Below, piece by piece: positions 8,814-18,013 of a DNA stretch of 25,881 bases. The notes beneath the pieces are model-generated. The model did no database searches and had not been told where the DNA came from. It was given only the letters and a program-made list of their open reading frames with translations. Every line of letters begins with the position of its first letter. The first letter of the stretch is position 1. Both the position numbers and the translations under genes were made by a program. Source of the DNA: CAHJWO01 sp964245885 (lineage in GTDB: Bacteria; Verrucomicrobiota; Verrucomicrobiia; Chthoniobacterales; SZAS-18); NCBI GenBank assembly GCA_964245885.1, contig CAXTOX010000052.1, positions 1-25,881 on the forward strand. The letters run 5' to 3'.

Positions 8814-9905
8814 GTGCGCCGTCCACACTCCGCACCCGTGCTGCTCCGCCTGCTGCTCCTGCTAATTCCCCTTTCGCTCGCGTTGCGCTACTGGGCGCAT
8901 GCGCCCGCCGTTTGGGTTTTCGTCGCGGCCATCGGTGCGATCGTTCCCCTGTCCGAGTACATCCGCAAGGCGACGGAACAGGTCGCCAACGTGGCCGGCG
9001 GGGCGATCGGGGGACTCCTGAACGTCACGTTCGGCAACGCCGCCGAACTCATCATCGCCATCTTTGTGCTCCTCAAAGGAGCGGTGGACGTGGTCAAGGC
9101 GCAGATCACGGGGTCCATCATCGGCAACAGCCTGTTGGGCCTCGGCCTGGCCATCGTGGCCGGCAGTATCGGCCGCGAGAAGCAGACCTTCAAAAAAGAA
9201 CGCGCGGCCCTGCTTTCGAGCATGCTGATCTTGTGCGTGGTCGCGTTGATCCTACCGGCGTTTTTTGATTACACCGAACGGGCGTCGCTAGGCGCGGACC
9301 TGGCCGGGACGCTCGACGAACGCTTGAGCCTGTGCGTGGCCGGGGTGTTGATCTGCATTTACCTGGCCAACCTCGTCTACACACTCGTCACGCACCGCGA
9401 CATCTTCGCCATCGACGACGGCGAACCCACCGGTGAGCCGCCGTGGAGACTTCCTTTCTCGATTGGCGTGCTGCTCGGTTGCACCGCGCTGATCGCCGTC
9501 GAGGCAGAATTGGTGAGCGACGCGCTGGAAGCCACGGCGAAGGGGCTCGGCCTGTCCGAGTTTTTCCTCGGGATCATCGTGCTGGCTGTCGTCGGCAACG
9601 CCGCGGAATACACGTCCGCGATCTACTTCGCACGCCGCAACCGCATGGGGCTAGTGATGACTATCACGGTGGGCTCGACCATCCAGGTCGCGCTACTGAC
9701 GGCACCGCTGCTGGTGTTCATCTCGCACGGTCTGGGGCATCCGATGAACCTCGTCTTCTCCAATCCGTTGGAGATGGCGGCCATCGCGGCGGTGGCGTTC
9801 GTCGTCAACGCCATCGCGCAGGACGGCGAAACCACGTGGTTCGAGGGCGTCCTCCTGATCGGCGTCTACGTGCTGCTGGCGCTCGCGTTTTTCTTCGTGG
9901 CCTGA
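8814..9905 (+). CDS. CAX-type calcium/proton antiporter (CaCA superfamily)
   Basis: A 363-residue polytopic membrane protein with about eleven helices. The two CaCA signature repeats are clear: GNAAELIIA (74-82) and GNAAEYTSAI (261-270), each with the key Glu (Glu78, Glu265). A short acidic stretch around 199-208 (AIDDGEPTGE) separates the halves and resembles the CAX acidic linker. The family exports Ca2+ or another divalent cation in exchange for protons across the inner membrane. The start is uncertain. GTG at 8814 gives a basic N-terminus (MRRPHS), and GTG at 8838 would begin directly at the first helix. A GGAGG at 8810-8814 overlaps the first candidate and lies rather far from the second. 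Confidence 0.93.
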   Translation: MRRPHSAPVLLRLLLLLIPLSLALRYWAHAPAVWVFVAAIGAIVPLSEYIRKATEQVANVAGGAIGGLLNVTFGNAAELIIAIFVLLKGAVDVVKAQITGSIIGNSLLGLGLAIVAGSIGREKQTFKKERAALLSSMLILCVVALILPAFFDYTERASLGADLAGTLDERLSLCVAGVLICIYLANLVYTLVTHRDIFAIDDGEPTGEPPWRLPFSIGVLLGCTALIAVEAELVSDALEATAKGLGLSEFFLGIIVLAVVGNAAEYTSAIYFARRNRMGLVMTITVGSTIQVALLTAPLLVFISHGLGHPMNLVFSNPLEMAAIAAVAFVVNAIAQDGETTWFEGVLLIGVYVLLALAFFFVA

Positions 9906-9918
9906 GTCGCCGCGCGGC

Positions 9919-10242
9919 TCAAGAACCGACCTTCTTGAGGGCAGCGAGGTCTACTTCGCCTTGCTGGCTGGTGAACACGATTTTCTTGCCACCCCCGTCC
10001 TGGCGCTGCTGCACCCCGGAAATCTCGTGATCCCCGGTGTCGTACACGCCGACGCCGCTGCCGGTGTCGACGGCGAGACGATGCTTGTCGCCGAAGTAGG
10101 CGTAACGCATTTCGTTTTGGCCGCCCTCGGAATTTGGCGAAGTGCCCAGCGATTCCGGCCACCAGCGGCTGGCGGGATCGTCGGACATCCCCTTCATGGG
10201 TTTCATCGGCTTCATCGGCTTCATGGGTTCCATTGGTTTCAT
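9919..10242 (-). CDS. Small protein with N-terminal Met-Lys-Pro repeats
   Basis: A 107-residue protein from the ATG at 10242. Residues 1-17 repeat MKPM/MEPM units (codons at about 10193-10242 are visibly repetitive). Next come a Trp-Trp segment (SRWWPESLG) and a compact domain (RYAYFGDKHRLAVD, GVYDTGDHEISGV, FTSQQGEVDL). This resembles widely distributed short bacterial proteins with MKPM repeats, some annotated as SHOCT-containing, but I cannot assign a role. There is no signal peptide or membrane helix, so it is probably cytoplasmic. The gene converges on the CAX gene with 13 bp between stops and diverges from rlmN. The frame is open further upstream, but that part has no protein-like character. 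Confidence 0.8.
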   Translation of the reverse strand: MKPMEPMKPMKPMKPMKGMSDDPASRWWPESLGTSPNSEGGQNEMRYAYFGDKHRLAVDTGSGVGVYDTGDHEISGVQQRQDGGGKKIVFTSQQGEVDLAALKKVGS

Positions 10243-10345
10243 AGTCAGGAACAATGAATCGGCTCCCGACCTGCGGCGGATGCCCAGGGACGGCAACCGC
10301 ACCGGAACCGGGTGACGGCCAACCGTTTTGCGAGTATGGTGACCC

Positions 10346-11431
10346 GTGCCTTTGCCCGCTGCTGCGCCCGTCGCCGAACCGATCACCTCGCTGACCCGCG
10401 AGGAGGTCGTCGGTGAGTTCCTGGCGGCGCGGCAACCTGCGTTCCGCGCTACGCAGCTTCTCGAATGGGTCTACCGCAAGCGCGCCCGTTCCTTTGAAAC
10501 GATGAGCAACCTGCCAGCCACATTGCGAGCGTTTCTGGCCGGACGTTTCTCGTTGGGCACCATCGAGACGGTGCGCAAGCTGGGCTCGCACGACACGACG
10601 CAGAAGTTCCTTTTCCGCTTGGCGGACGGCCAGTTGATCGAAACGGTGCTCATCCCGGCGTCCCCGGCGTTGTACGGCGAGGCGAGCGACCGGCGGACGC
10701 TCTGCGTCTCTACCCAGGTCGGTTGCGCGTACGGCTGCAAGTTCTGCGCGAGCGGCCTGGACGGCTGGAAGCGCAACCTGCGCGCGGGCGAGATTGTCGA
10801 GCAAATCCTGCGCGTGGAGGAGGCTGCCGGCGAAGCGGTCAACAACCTCGTGTTCATGGGCATGGGCGAGCCGCTCGCCAACTACGAGCAACTGCTGCGC
10901 GCCATCGGCATCATCAACGCGCCGTGGGGCGTCGGGCTGGGCGCGCGGCACATCACCGTTTCCACGAGCGGTCTGGCTCCGCAGATCCGGCAACTGGCCG
11001 ACCAGCCGTTGCAAATCCGGCTGGCGATCTCGCTGCACGGCGCGACCGACGAGGTGCGTGCGCGCATCATGCCCGTGAACCGCAAGTATCCGCTCGCGGT
11101 CCTGATGGACGCCTGCCGGTACTATCATTCTCGAAAAAAACAAAAGCTGACCTTCGAGTACATCCTCATCGATGGCGTCAACGACACCGAGGAACAGGCG
11201 TGCGCCTTGGCGAACTGGGCCAGCGATCTCGAAGCAAAGGTAAACCTCATCCCGTACAACACGGTGGAAGGCTTGGCCTGGACCCGGCCGCCCGTCGCGC
11301 GGCAGCAGGCGTTTCAGGAGACTCTGCGATCCCGGGGAATCAGCGCCACGTTACGACGCGAAAAGGGACATGACATCGAGGCCGCCTGTGGGCAGCTTCG
11401 CCGTCAGACCATGGCCGTGGCGGCATCATGA
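10346..11431 (+). CDS. rlmN: Dual-specificity RNA methyltransferase RlmN (radical SAM)
   Basis: A 361-residue radical SAM enzyme that methylates C2 of adenosine 2503 in 23S rRNA and of A37 in some tRNAs. The cluster ligands are Cys127, Cys131 and Cys134 (CAYGCKFC). The two mechanistic cysteines are Cys120 (TLCVSTQVG) and Cys348 (DIEAACGQL), matching E. coli Cys118 and Cys355. The SAM-binding GMGEPLAN lies at 172-179. The start is GTG at 10346. The nearby ATG at 10336 is out of frame. The gene's stop overlaps the convergent methyltransferase stop by six bases (11426-11431). Confidence 0.97.
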   Translation: MPLPAAAPVAEPITSLTREEVVGEFLAARQPAFRATQLLEWVYRKRARSFETMSNLPATLRAFLAGRFSLGTIETVRKLGSHDTTQKFLFRLADGQLIETVLIPASPALYGEASDRRTLCVSTQVGCAYGCKFCASGLDGWKRNLRAGEIVEQILRVEEAAGEAVNNLVFMGMGEPLANYEQLLRAIGIINAPWGVGLGARHITVSTSGLAPQIRQLADQPLQIRLAISLHGATDEVRARIMPVNRKYPLAVLMDACRYYHSRKKQKLTFEYILIDGVNDTEEQACALANWASDLEAKVNLIPYNTVEGLAWTRPPVARQQAFQETLRSRGISATLRREKGHDIEAACGQLRRQTMAVAAS

Positions 11432-12190
11432 ACGCCTGCGCCACACGCCGGCCCAACTGACGCTCCATTGGTATTTGCGAGCGTGTTCCCGGATTAAAAA
11501 GGGAAGATCGACCTGCCGCTGGAACTCGAACGCTCCGTCCAGTCGCTCCCGTAGCGTCTGCGCGGTGGCCACCCGCCGGCTGGCGATCTCGTAGCCGCCG
11601 AGCCACTGCGCGGACGGAGTATAATCCTCCAGCCAAGTGAACGGGGAGGCGATGACGAGTTGGCCGCCGGGCGCGACGAGGTCTGGCAAACGTTCGAGAC
11701 AGCGCGATGGTTCGGGCAAACGGTCCAGGAGGTTGGCCAGCAGAACCACGTCGAACCGCCCGAGGTCCGAGCGCAACGCGCAGGCATCGCCAACCTCGAA
11801 GCGTACGCGCTGCCGGTCGATCTCGGAGGGCACCTCCGCTTCACAGGCCGTGGTGAGCCGTCCCTCGTCCACCCGCTCGTACAGGAGGCGTCCAACGACC
11901 GCCAACTCCGTCGCCGCCCGAACGAAGCTTTGCGAAAAGTCGATGCCCAGCACCTCTTGGCAGCCGCGTGCCAGTTCAAAGCTCGATCGCCCGACCGCGC
12001 TCCCTAGATCGAGCGCGCGAACTCGTTCCGGCAGTTCCGCGAAGTTCACCGTCTCGGTGACCACCCGCACCGCGAAGTTCAGCGCCGTTCCTGGTCCGAA
12101 CTGATACGGGAGGATCTCCCGCGGCTTTCCGTAGTGAAACAGGAGGTATTCGGCCAGCAACCGCTCGGACTCGTACGGATTCGACGCCAT
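11426..12190 (-). CDS. OvoA C-terminal-type SAM methyltransferase (putative 4-mercaptohistidine N1-methyltransferase)
   Basis: A 254-residue class I methyltransferase matching the C-terminal domain of the ovothiol enzyme OvoA from end to end: SERLLAEYLLFHYG (8-21), ILPYQFGPG (26-34), SAM motif I LDLGSAVGRSS (60-70), acidic GIDFS (82-86), VLLANLLDRLPEP (149-161), SPFTWLEDYTPS (182-193) and the ending LPFLIREHARKYQWSV. In OvoA this domain methylates the imidazole N of 5-thiohistidine. Here it stands alone, with no sulfoxide-synthase domain in the window, so the substrate may differ or the first enzyme may be encoded elsewhere. Its ATG overlaps the stop of the M29-like peptidase gene (TGATG), implying translational coupling. 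Confidence 0.85.
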   Translation of the reverse strand: MASNPYESERLLAEYLLFHYGKPREILPYQFGPGTALNFAVRVVTETVNFAELPERVRALDLGSAVGRSSFELARGCQEVLGIDFSQSFVRAATELAVVGRLLYERVDEGRLTTACEAEVPSEIDRQRVRFEVGDACALRSDLGRFDVVLLANLLDRLPEPSRCLERLPDLVAPGGQLVIASPFTWLEDYTPSAQWLGGYEIASRRVATAQTLRERLDGAFEFQRQVDLPFLIREHARKYQWSVSWAGVWRRRS

Positions 12191-13377
12191 CAGTGCGCCA
12201 CCAGATCGAGGAAGTAAGCCGCCGGCCGGTAGTCCTCGATGAGGACACGCGTCTCGCCGCCGCGGAACAACCGTACCTGCTTGCCTTCAATCCCGGGCGT
12301 TTTGCTCGGCGAGAACAGGATGTCGTCGTGGGTCGCATTGCTCTTGCTGGCGAAGCGGTCCGGCGTCAACGAACCGCCGAGGTGATCGCTGCGGCCCGTG
12401 GCGACGTGGAACGTCCCGAAAACCTTTTCATCCTGGATGTCGCGCCCTGAGACCGGCAGCACCTGCGTGCCGAACCCGAGTTCGCCGAGTTCCCCGGTCA
12501 CCGGATCGGACTTCAGCTTGGCGCGGTGCTGCTCGACGGTGTCTTTGTCGCCCTGGAGCAACTTCACGTCTGCCACGCGGCCATTACGAACGGTCATCAG
12601 ACCAATGGTGCCGTCCTCGTAACGCATCGGGAACTGCCCCTCCGCGCCCGTTGGCACGAAATAAACCTCACCGGCCGGAAGGTTGGCGACATCAGGTCCA
12701 CCAAGGCAAAGACCGTGGCTCTTCTGCGCTTCCTGCCCACCGAGTTCGAGCCGCAGAGTGTACGTCTCGCCCTGGCAACCGAAGTCGATCTCGACCGCCT
12801 CCGCACGCGTCACGCCGAGCCGGAGTTTTTCCGCCTTCCGGCTGACCTCGTTATAATCCACCGAAAGCCCCGATGCGAGGATGATGGGATTGACGCCGTG
12901 CAGCGTCGCCCCGCGAAAACCGTACTGTTTGGCGAACGCCGTCAACGGCGCGGTGGCCGAGTACGTCGAGATGCACAGGATCAGGTCGTAGTGCGGGTAG
13001 ATGTCGCGTTCGAGGCTGAGTTCTTTTCCTGCGGCGTTAACCGCCAGGTCAGGCAGGTCGAGGTTGCTGCCGCCGGTGATCTGGTAGGCGTACATCTCGC
13101 CGCCGCGCAGGTCGAGTTCATCGAGCACGCTGTTTTGTAGTCCCTGGTAAAAAGTATCGTGCGCAATGCGCTGGATCGTCAGCTTGGGGTCTTTGAGGAA
13201 GGCAAGGTCCTTCATCCCGTGGGGATCCTTGAGGTCGATCAGAATGGCAACCCGCTCTCCGGCCGTGGGGTTGAAGACCGTTCGCAGCAAGCGCGCGAGG
13301 CTGAAGGGTGGAAACGCAGACATGTCGGACGGATCGGTGGTCATCTCCGCGGCGGGCATTTCGGCGGTGGTAGGCAT
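12190..13377 (-). CDS. M29-like (thermophilic aminopeptidase family) metallopeptidase homologue
   Basis: A 395-residue protein resembling M29 aminopeptidases (AmpS/AmpT). The C-terminal metal-binding half shows Glu237 (PAGEVYF), Glu299 (GELGELGFG), His324 (GTFHVATG) and His350/Asp352 (THDDILF), with spacings close to the family's. Seven residues after His324, where M29 enzymes have the catalytic Tyr, there is Asp331. It may therefore be an altered or inactive enzyme, although local realignment could move this position. The N-terminal half is an alpha/beta domain (RVAILIDL, YDLILCISTYS) that in the family binds the partner subunit. No signal peptide is present. It is the first gene of a two-gene operon and is coupled to the OvoA-type methyltransferase. 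Confidence 0.72.
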   Translation of the reverse strand: MPTTAEMPAAEMTTDPSDMSAFPPFSLARLLRTVFNPTAGERVAILIDLKDPHGMKDLAFLKDPKLTIQRIAHDTFYQGLQNSVLDELDLRGGEMYAYQITGGSNLDLPDLAVNAAGKELSLERDIYPHYDLILCISTYSATAPLTAFAKQYGFRGATLHGVNPIILASGLSVDYNEVSRKAEKLRLGVTRAEAVEIDFGCQGETYTLRLELGGQEAQKSHGLCLGGPDVANLPAGEVYFVPTGAEGQFPMRYEDGTIGLMTVRNGRVADVKLLQGDKDTVEQHRAKLKSDPVTGELGELGFGTQVLPVSGRDIQDEKVFGTFHVATGRSDHLGGSLTPDRFASKSNATHDDILFSPSKTPGIEGKQVRLFRGGETRVLIEDYRPAAYFLDLVAH

Positions 13378-13448
13378 AAGGTGTAAGCGGTTCGTTAAAC
13401 GTTGATCGACACTAAGCTAAAAGCTGATGCCGCACAAGCGGCCGACTG

Positions 13449-14468
13449 TCACCAGACGGACGACGGTTGCTGCGCTTCGAGTTCTGCCTGCGCCTTCTTC
13501 TCAAGCTTCGGGAAGAAGTTCAGTCCCGTGCGGTGCTCGATTTCACCGATGCTCGTCAGGTAAGGATCGAGCGCACCAGAGGCCGGAGCTTCCTGGTCGA
13601 TGATGAACCCTTGCGCACGGACCCCACTCTCGTGTTGCTGGATGACGATCATGTAGAACTGCGGCGGCACCGACGCCTTGCCGCGCAGGCGCGGCAAGCG
13701 GTCTTCCGGTCCGAAAACCGGGCCGTCGACGACCCACACCTGCCCGTACCGGCCGGTGTAATTGTCGGCGATCTTGGCTTCGAGGTCTTTCCACAGGCCG
13801 GCATTGAGGCGGTGGCGTTGCGGGCAGACGTTGGACATTTTGAAGGTTTCTTCCTGCGCCGCCGCGCCGTAGCGCGTCCCGATGGCGTAGTTCGGTGCCA
13901 TGTGGCCGCGGTCGTAGCCGCTCTCGCTGTAGTCGGCGGATTCCACGCGGGCGGCGGTGCGCGGGTCGGTGAAAAATCCCTGGGGCCGCTTGGGCGGGGT
14001 GACGTGGCCGTTCATGTCGAACACCCGGTAACCGACCCAGGCCGGGTCGGCCAGATCGTCGCAATACCCGACGGTATAAGCGGCGTTGTGGAGCACGCGG
14101 ATCTCGTGCGGAAAGCTCGTCCGCTCGGGTTCCCCGGCCAGCAGGCTCCCCTCGCCTGCTTCGACGTGCGTCGAGACGAACGGCCGTGCGAAGTAGAGCG
14201 TCCAGATGTCCCAGAGAACCTGCGTGACCTTGATTTGCTTGTGCGCCTGCTGGGAATTGGCGATCAGCCGCCGGACCTCCGCCTTGCGCGTGCTAGGCTG
14301 GAAAAGATACCAGCCGCCGGTAAACAGCACCGACAGGCAGACCACCCCCGCGCTGGCGGCGGCGGCACGCTGTTTCCCGCCCTGTCCACCGCCGAAAAAG
14401 AAGCCGATGATCTGGATGACGATGTCCAGCGGGTTTGCCGGGGACCCCGGCTGTCGACGCGGAGGCAT
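13449..14468 (-). CDS. Membrane-anchored DNA/RNA non-specific endonuclease (NUC1 family)
   Basis: A 339-residue protein from the ATG at 14468, preceded by GAGGAAGGA, one of the few purine-rich ribosome-site candidates in the window. A hydrophobic segment at about 37-56 predicts an N-terminal membrane anchor with the nuclease domain outside the cytoplasm. The catalytic motif DRGHMAPN (186-193) supplies His189. Asn222 (HRLNAGLW) and Glu230 match the metal-binding Asn and Glu of Serratia nuclease in spacing. The family cuts DNA and RNA with Mg2+. A surface or periplasmic nuclease could serve nutrient scavenging. No immunity gene is evident nearby. It lies 14 bp after fumC on the same strand. Confidence 0.9.
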   Translation of the reverse strand: MPPRRQPGSPANPLDIVIQIIGFFFGGGQGGKQRAAAASAGVVCLSVLFTGGWYLFQPSTRKAEVRRLIANSQQAHKQIKVTQVLWDIWTLYFARPFVSTHVEAGEGSLLAGEPERTSFPHEIRVLHNAAYTVGYCDDLADPAWVGYRVFDMNGHVTPPKRPQGFFTDPRTAARVESADYSESGYDRGHMAPNYAIGTRYGAAAQEETFKMSNVCPQRHRLNAGLWKDLEAKIADNYTGRYGQVWVVDGPVFGPEDRLPRLRGKASVPPQFYMIVIQQHESGVRAQGFIIDQEAPASGALDPYLTSIGEIEHRTGLNFFPKLEKKAQAELEAQQPSSVW

Positions 14469-14482
14469 TCCTTCCTCGATTA

Positions 14483-15904
<1,422 letters not shown>

Positions 15905-15926
15905 CGCGGCAAGAGGGCAGAGCCTT

Positions 15927-16595
15927 TCAGCGCCGCGAACGGTCGGCGGCGAGCGCGCGGCTCTTCTGGCTCTTGGCGTGCTGGCCGTTCCCGTTCTTGC
16001 CACCGGAAACCTCGCGCGAGACCGGCGCGGCGTCCTTGTGGAACACCGTAATGAACATGGGCGGGATGTTTTGCAGGAAGTACTCGCTATCCGCGCGCGG
16101 GAAAATGTCGGGCGTCGCGTGCCGGCGGAGTTCGTTGGTCACCTGGTAGATGACGAAGTCGCCGCCGGACTTCAGTGAATCGTAGGTGTTACGCAGGATC
16201 TGCTGCTTCTTACCAACCGGCATCGTGCTGAAGGGGATGCCGGAGAGCACGTAGTCGCAGTGCGTCAGGTTTTGCTTGGCCAACTCCTGCGGCAGCGTGG
16301 CGCAGTCGCCCTGGATGACCGTCACGCGCGCGTCGTCGGCAAACTGGCGCGCCAGGTCGCGGCAAAACTCCGCATCGAGTTCAAAGAGCAGGAACTTGGA
16401 CTCCGAATGGGAGCGCTTGAGCATCTCGCGGGTGTGGCACCCCTCGCCAGGACCGTACTCGGCGACCACGCAAGGCCGCGCGAGATCCATTTTGTCCGAG
16501 ACCCGGCGCACCATCATCGGCGAACTGGGGATGATGGATGCCACTTGCATCGGACTCTTGATAAAGCGGGCCAGGAACAGGGCAAAAGATGGCAT
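15927..16595 (-). CDS. SAM-dependent methyltransferase, PmtA-like (phospholipid N-methyltransferase type)
   Basis: A 222-residue class I methyltransferase. The N-terminus (FLARFIKSPMQVASIIPSSP, 7-26) matches the substrate helix found in PmtA-type phosphatidylethanolamine N-methyltransferases and related KsgA-like proteins. SAM motif I is VAEYGPGEG (44-52), the acidic second strand is FELDAEF, and motif IV is LSGIPFSTMP. The C-terminus past about 195 is a polar, basic tail (KNGNGQHAKSQKS) that is probably disordered. A role in lipid head-group methylation is plausible but not proven. The ATG at 16595 lies 38 bp from an assembly gap, so upstream control cannot be read. Confidence 0.8.
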   Translation of the reverse strand: MPSFALFLARFIKSPMQVASIIPSSPMMVRRVSDKMDLARPCVVAEYGPGEGCHTREMLKRSHSESKFLLFELDAEFCRDLARQFADDARVTVIQGDCATLPQELAKQNLTHCDYVLSGIPFSTMPVGKKQQILRNTYDSLKSGGDFVIYQVTNELRRHATPDIFPRADSEYFLQNIPPMFITVFHKDAAPVSREVSGGKNGNGQHAKSQKSRALAADRSRR

Positions 16596-16633
16596 GTTGT
16601 TGGAAGGTCGTCGGCGGGCACTCTGCCAGAACA

Positions 16634-16643
16634 NNNNNNNNNN
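16634..16643. other. Assembly gap of 10 N
   Basis: Ten N between the PmtA-like gene start (16595) and the stop of the SpmA-SpmB gene (16656). No homology is evident across it, so nothing shows whether a gene is missing. Operon structure across this point is unknown. Confidence 0.98.
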
Positions 16644-16655
16644 GGGGCCGATCCT

Positions 16656-17993
16656 TCACGCGCCGAACATCAAGCGGCAGACCGCAACGGACACGATCAC
16701 GCCCGCCAGGTCGGCGATCAGCCCGGCGGCGACCGCGTGCCGAGTGCGCCGTACCGCCACCGAGCCGAAGTACACGGCGAGCACGTAAAAGGTCGTTTCC
16801 GTGCTCCCGTAGATCGTCCCGGCGGTGCGGGCGATGGGGCTGTCCGCACCGAAGTGCGTGACGAGATCGGCGAAGAGGCCCTGCGTGCCGCTGCCGCTGA
16901 GCGGACGCATCAGCACCATCGGCAGCAGGTCGGCGGAGAAGCCGACGCGATCCAGGGCGGGACGCAGGAAGTCCGTCAACGCTTGCAGTCCCCCGCTGCC
17001 GCGCAGCATCCCGATGACCATCAGCATCGCCACGAGGAAGGGAATCACCCGCAGCGCGACCTGGAAGCCCTCCTTCGCGCCCTCGACGAATTCCTCGTAG
17101 ACCTTGATCCCGCGCAGCGCGGCGTACAGCGGGAAAAACGACAGCATCAAAGGCACGGCCAGCAGCGACACCGCCCCGACCGCGCGCAACGCCGGACGCG
17201 GCGGGCCGGGCGGCACGATGATGCCGGCCGGCGGTTCGCCGACGAAGGCCGCGCGGTAGAAGACGTAAACCATGAACCCCGCGAACAGCGCGACGACCGC
17301 TGCCGCGAGCAGCCGCCGCCCGCCGGTGAGGGGCGTCAGGGCGTGGCTGGACCCTTCCGCCGCCGCCACGTCGACTGGCCCGGGCACCGGGCGTTCCGAT
17401 TTTGGCGGCGCGAAAATGGGAAGTTTTTCCAGGGTTTTCGCCGCGAGGATGCCGGTCAGGCACGCGCAAGCGGTCGCCACGAGCGCGGTGCCGACGATGG
17501 CGGTGGGTTCCTTCCCGCCCGCGGCCGACATGATGGCGATGGCTCCGATGGGGATGAGCTGCACGGAACTGGTGTTGATCGCCAGAAACATGCACATGGC
17601 GTTGGTGGCCGTGCCGGGATGCGGGTTGAGCCGCTCGAGGTCGGCCATCGCGCGCAGGCCAAGCGGCGTCGCGGCGTTGCCGAGGCCGAGCATGTTGGCG
17701 GCGACGTTGAGCACCATGGAGCCCATCGCCGGATGGTCGCCGGGCACGTCGGGGAACAGGAGGCGCAGCACCGGCCGCAGAGCGCGCGAGAGCGCCTGCA
17801 CCAGCCCGGCGCGCTCCGCCAAGCGCATGATCCCCAGCCACACCGACCACAATCCGATCAGAGGCAGCGCCACGACCATGACGGCGTTCCGCGCGCCATT
17901 GAACGCCTCGTTCATCACGTCGTTGAGGTGGCCGTTGCAACCGCCGATGACGACGGACACGACGACGAGCGCCAACCAGATGTAATTGAGCAT
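16656..17993 (-). CDS. SpmA-SpmB fusion, nucleoside-recognition (Gate) domain membrane protein
   Basis: A 445-residue membrane protein. The N-terminal half (about 1-190) matches spore maturation protein A: NMLGLGNAATPLGLRAM (100-116), AINTSSVQLIPIG (138-150). After a Pro-rich linker (195-222), the second half matches SpmB: KVYEEFVEGAKEGFQVAL (297-314), IPFLVAMLMVIGMLR (317-331), LMRPLSGSGTQGL (361-373). In Bacillus these are separate genes needed for spore core dehydration. In non-sporulating bacteria such fusions are membrane transport-like proteins of unknown substrate. I start at the ATG at 17993 (MLNYIWLALV). The stop is 12 bp from the gap. It lies 20 bp downstream of the SanA-like remnant. 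Confidence 0.9.
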   Translation of the reverse strand: MLNYIWLALVVVSVVIGGCNGHLNDVMNEAFNGARNAVMVVALPLIGLWSVWLGIMRLAERAGLVQALSRALRPVLRLLFPDVPGDHPAMGSMVLNVAANMLGLGNAATPLGLRAMADLERLNPHPGTATNAMCMFLAINTSSVQLIPIGAIAIMSAAGGKEPTAIVGTALVATACACLTGILAAKTLEKLPIFAPPKSERPVPGPVDVAAAEGSSHALTPLTGGRRLLAAAVVALFAGFMVYVFYRAAFVGEPPAGIIVPPGPPRPALRAVGAVSLLAVPLMLSFFPLYAALRGIKVYEEFVEGAKEGFQVALRVIPFLVAMLMVIGMLRGSGGLQALTDFLRPALDRVGFSADLLPMVLMRPLSGSGTQGLFADLVTHFGADSPIARTAGTIYGSTETTFYVLAVYFGSVAVRRTRHAVAAGLIADLAGVIVSVAVCRLMFGA

Positions 17994-18013
17994 CGCGCGC
18001 GGGTGGAAAAACT

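Noticed and set aside
16596..16655. A lost gene in the second N gap
   Set aside because: The flanks show no homology, no partial coding frame and no duplicated sequence, so there is no evidence either way.
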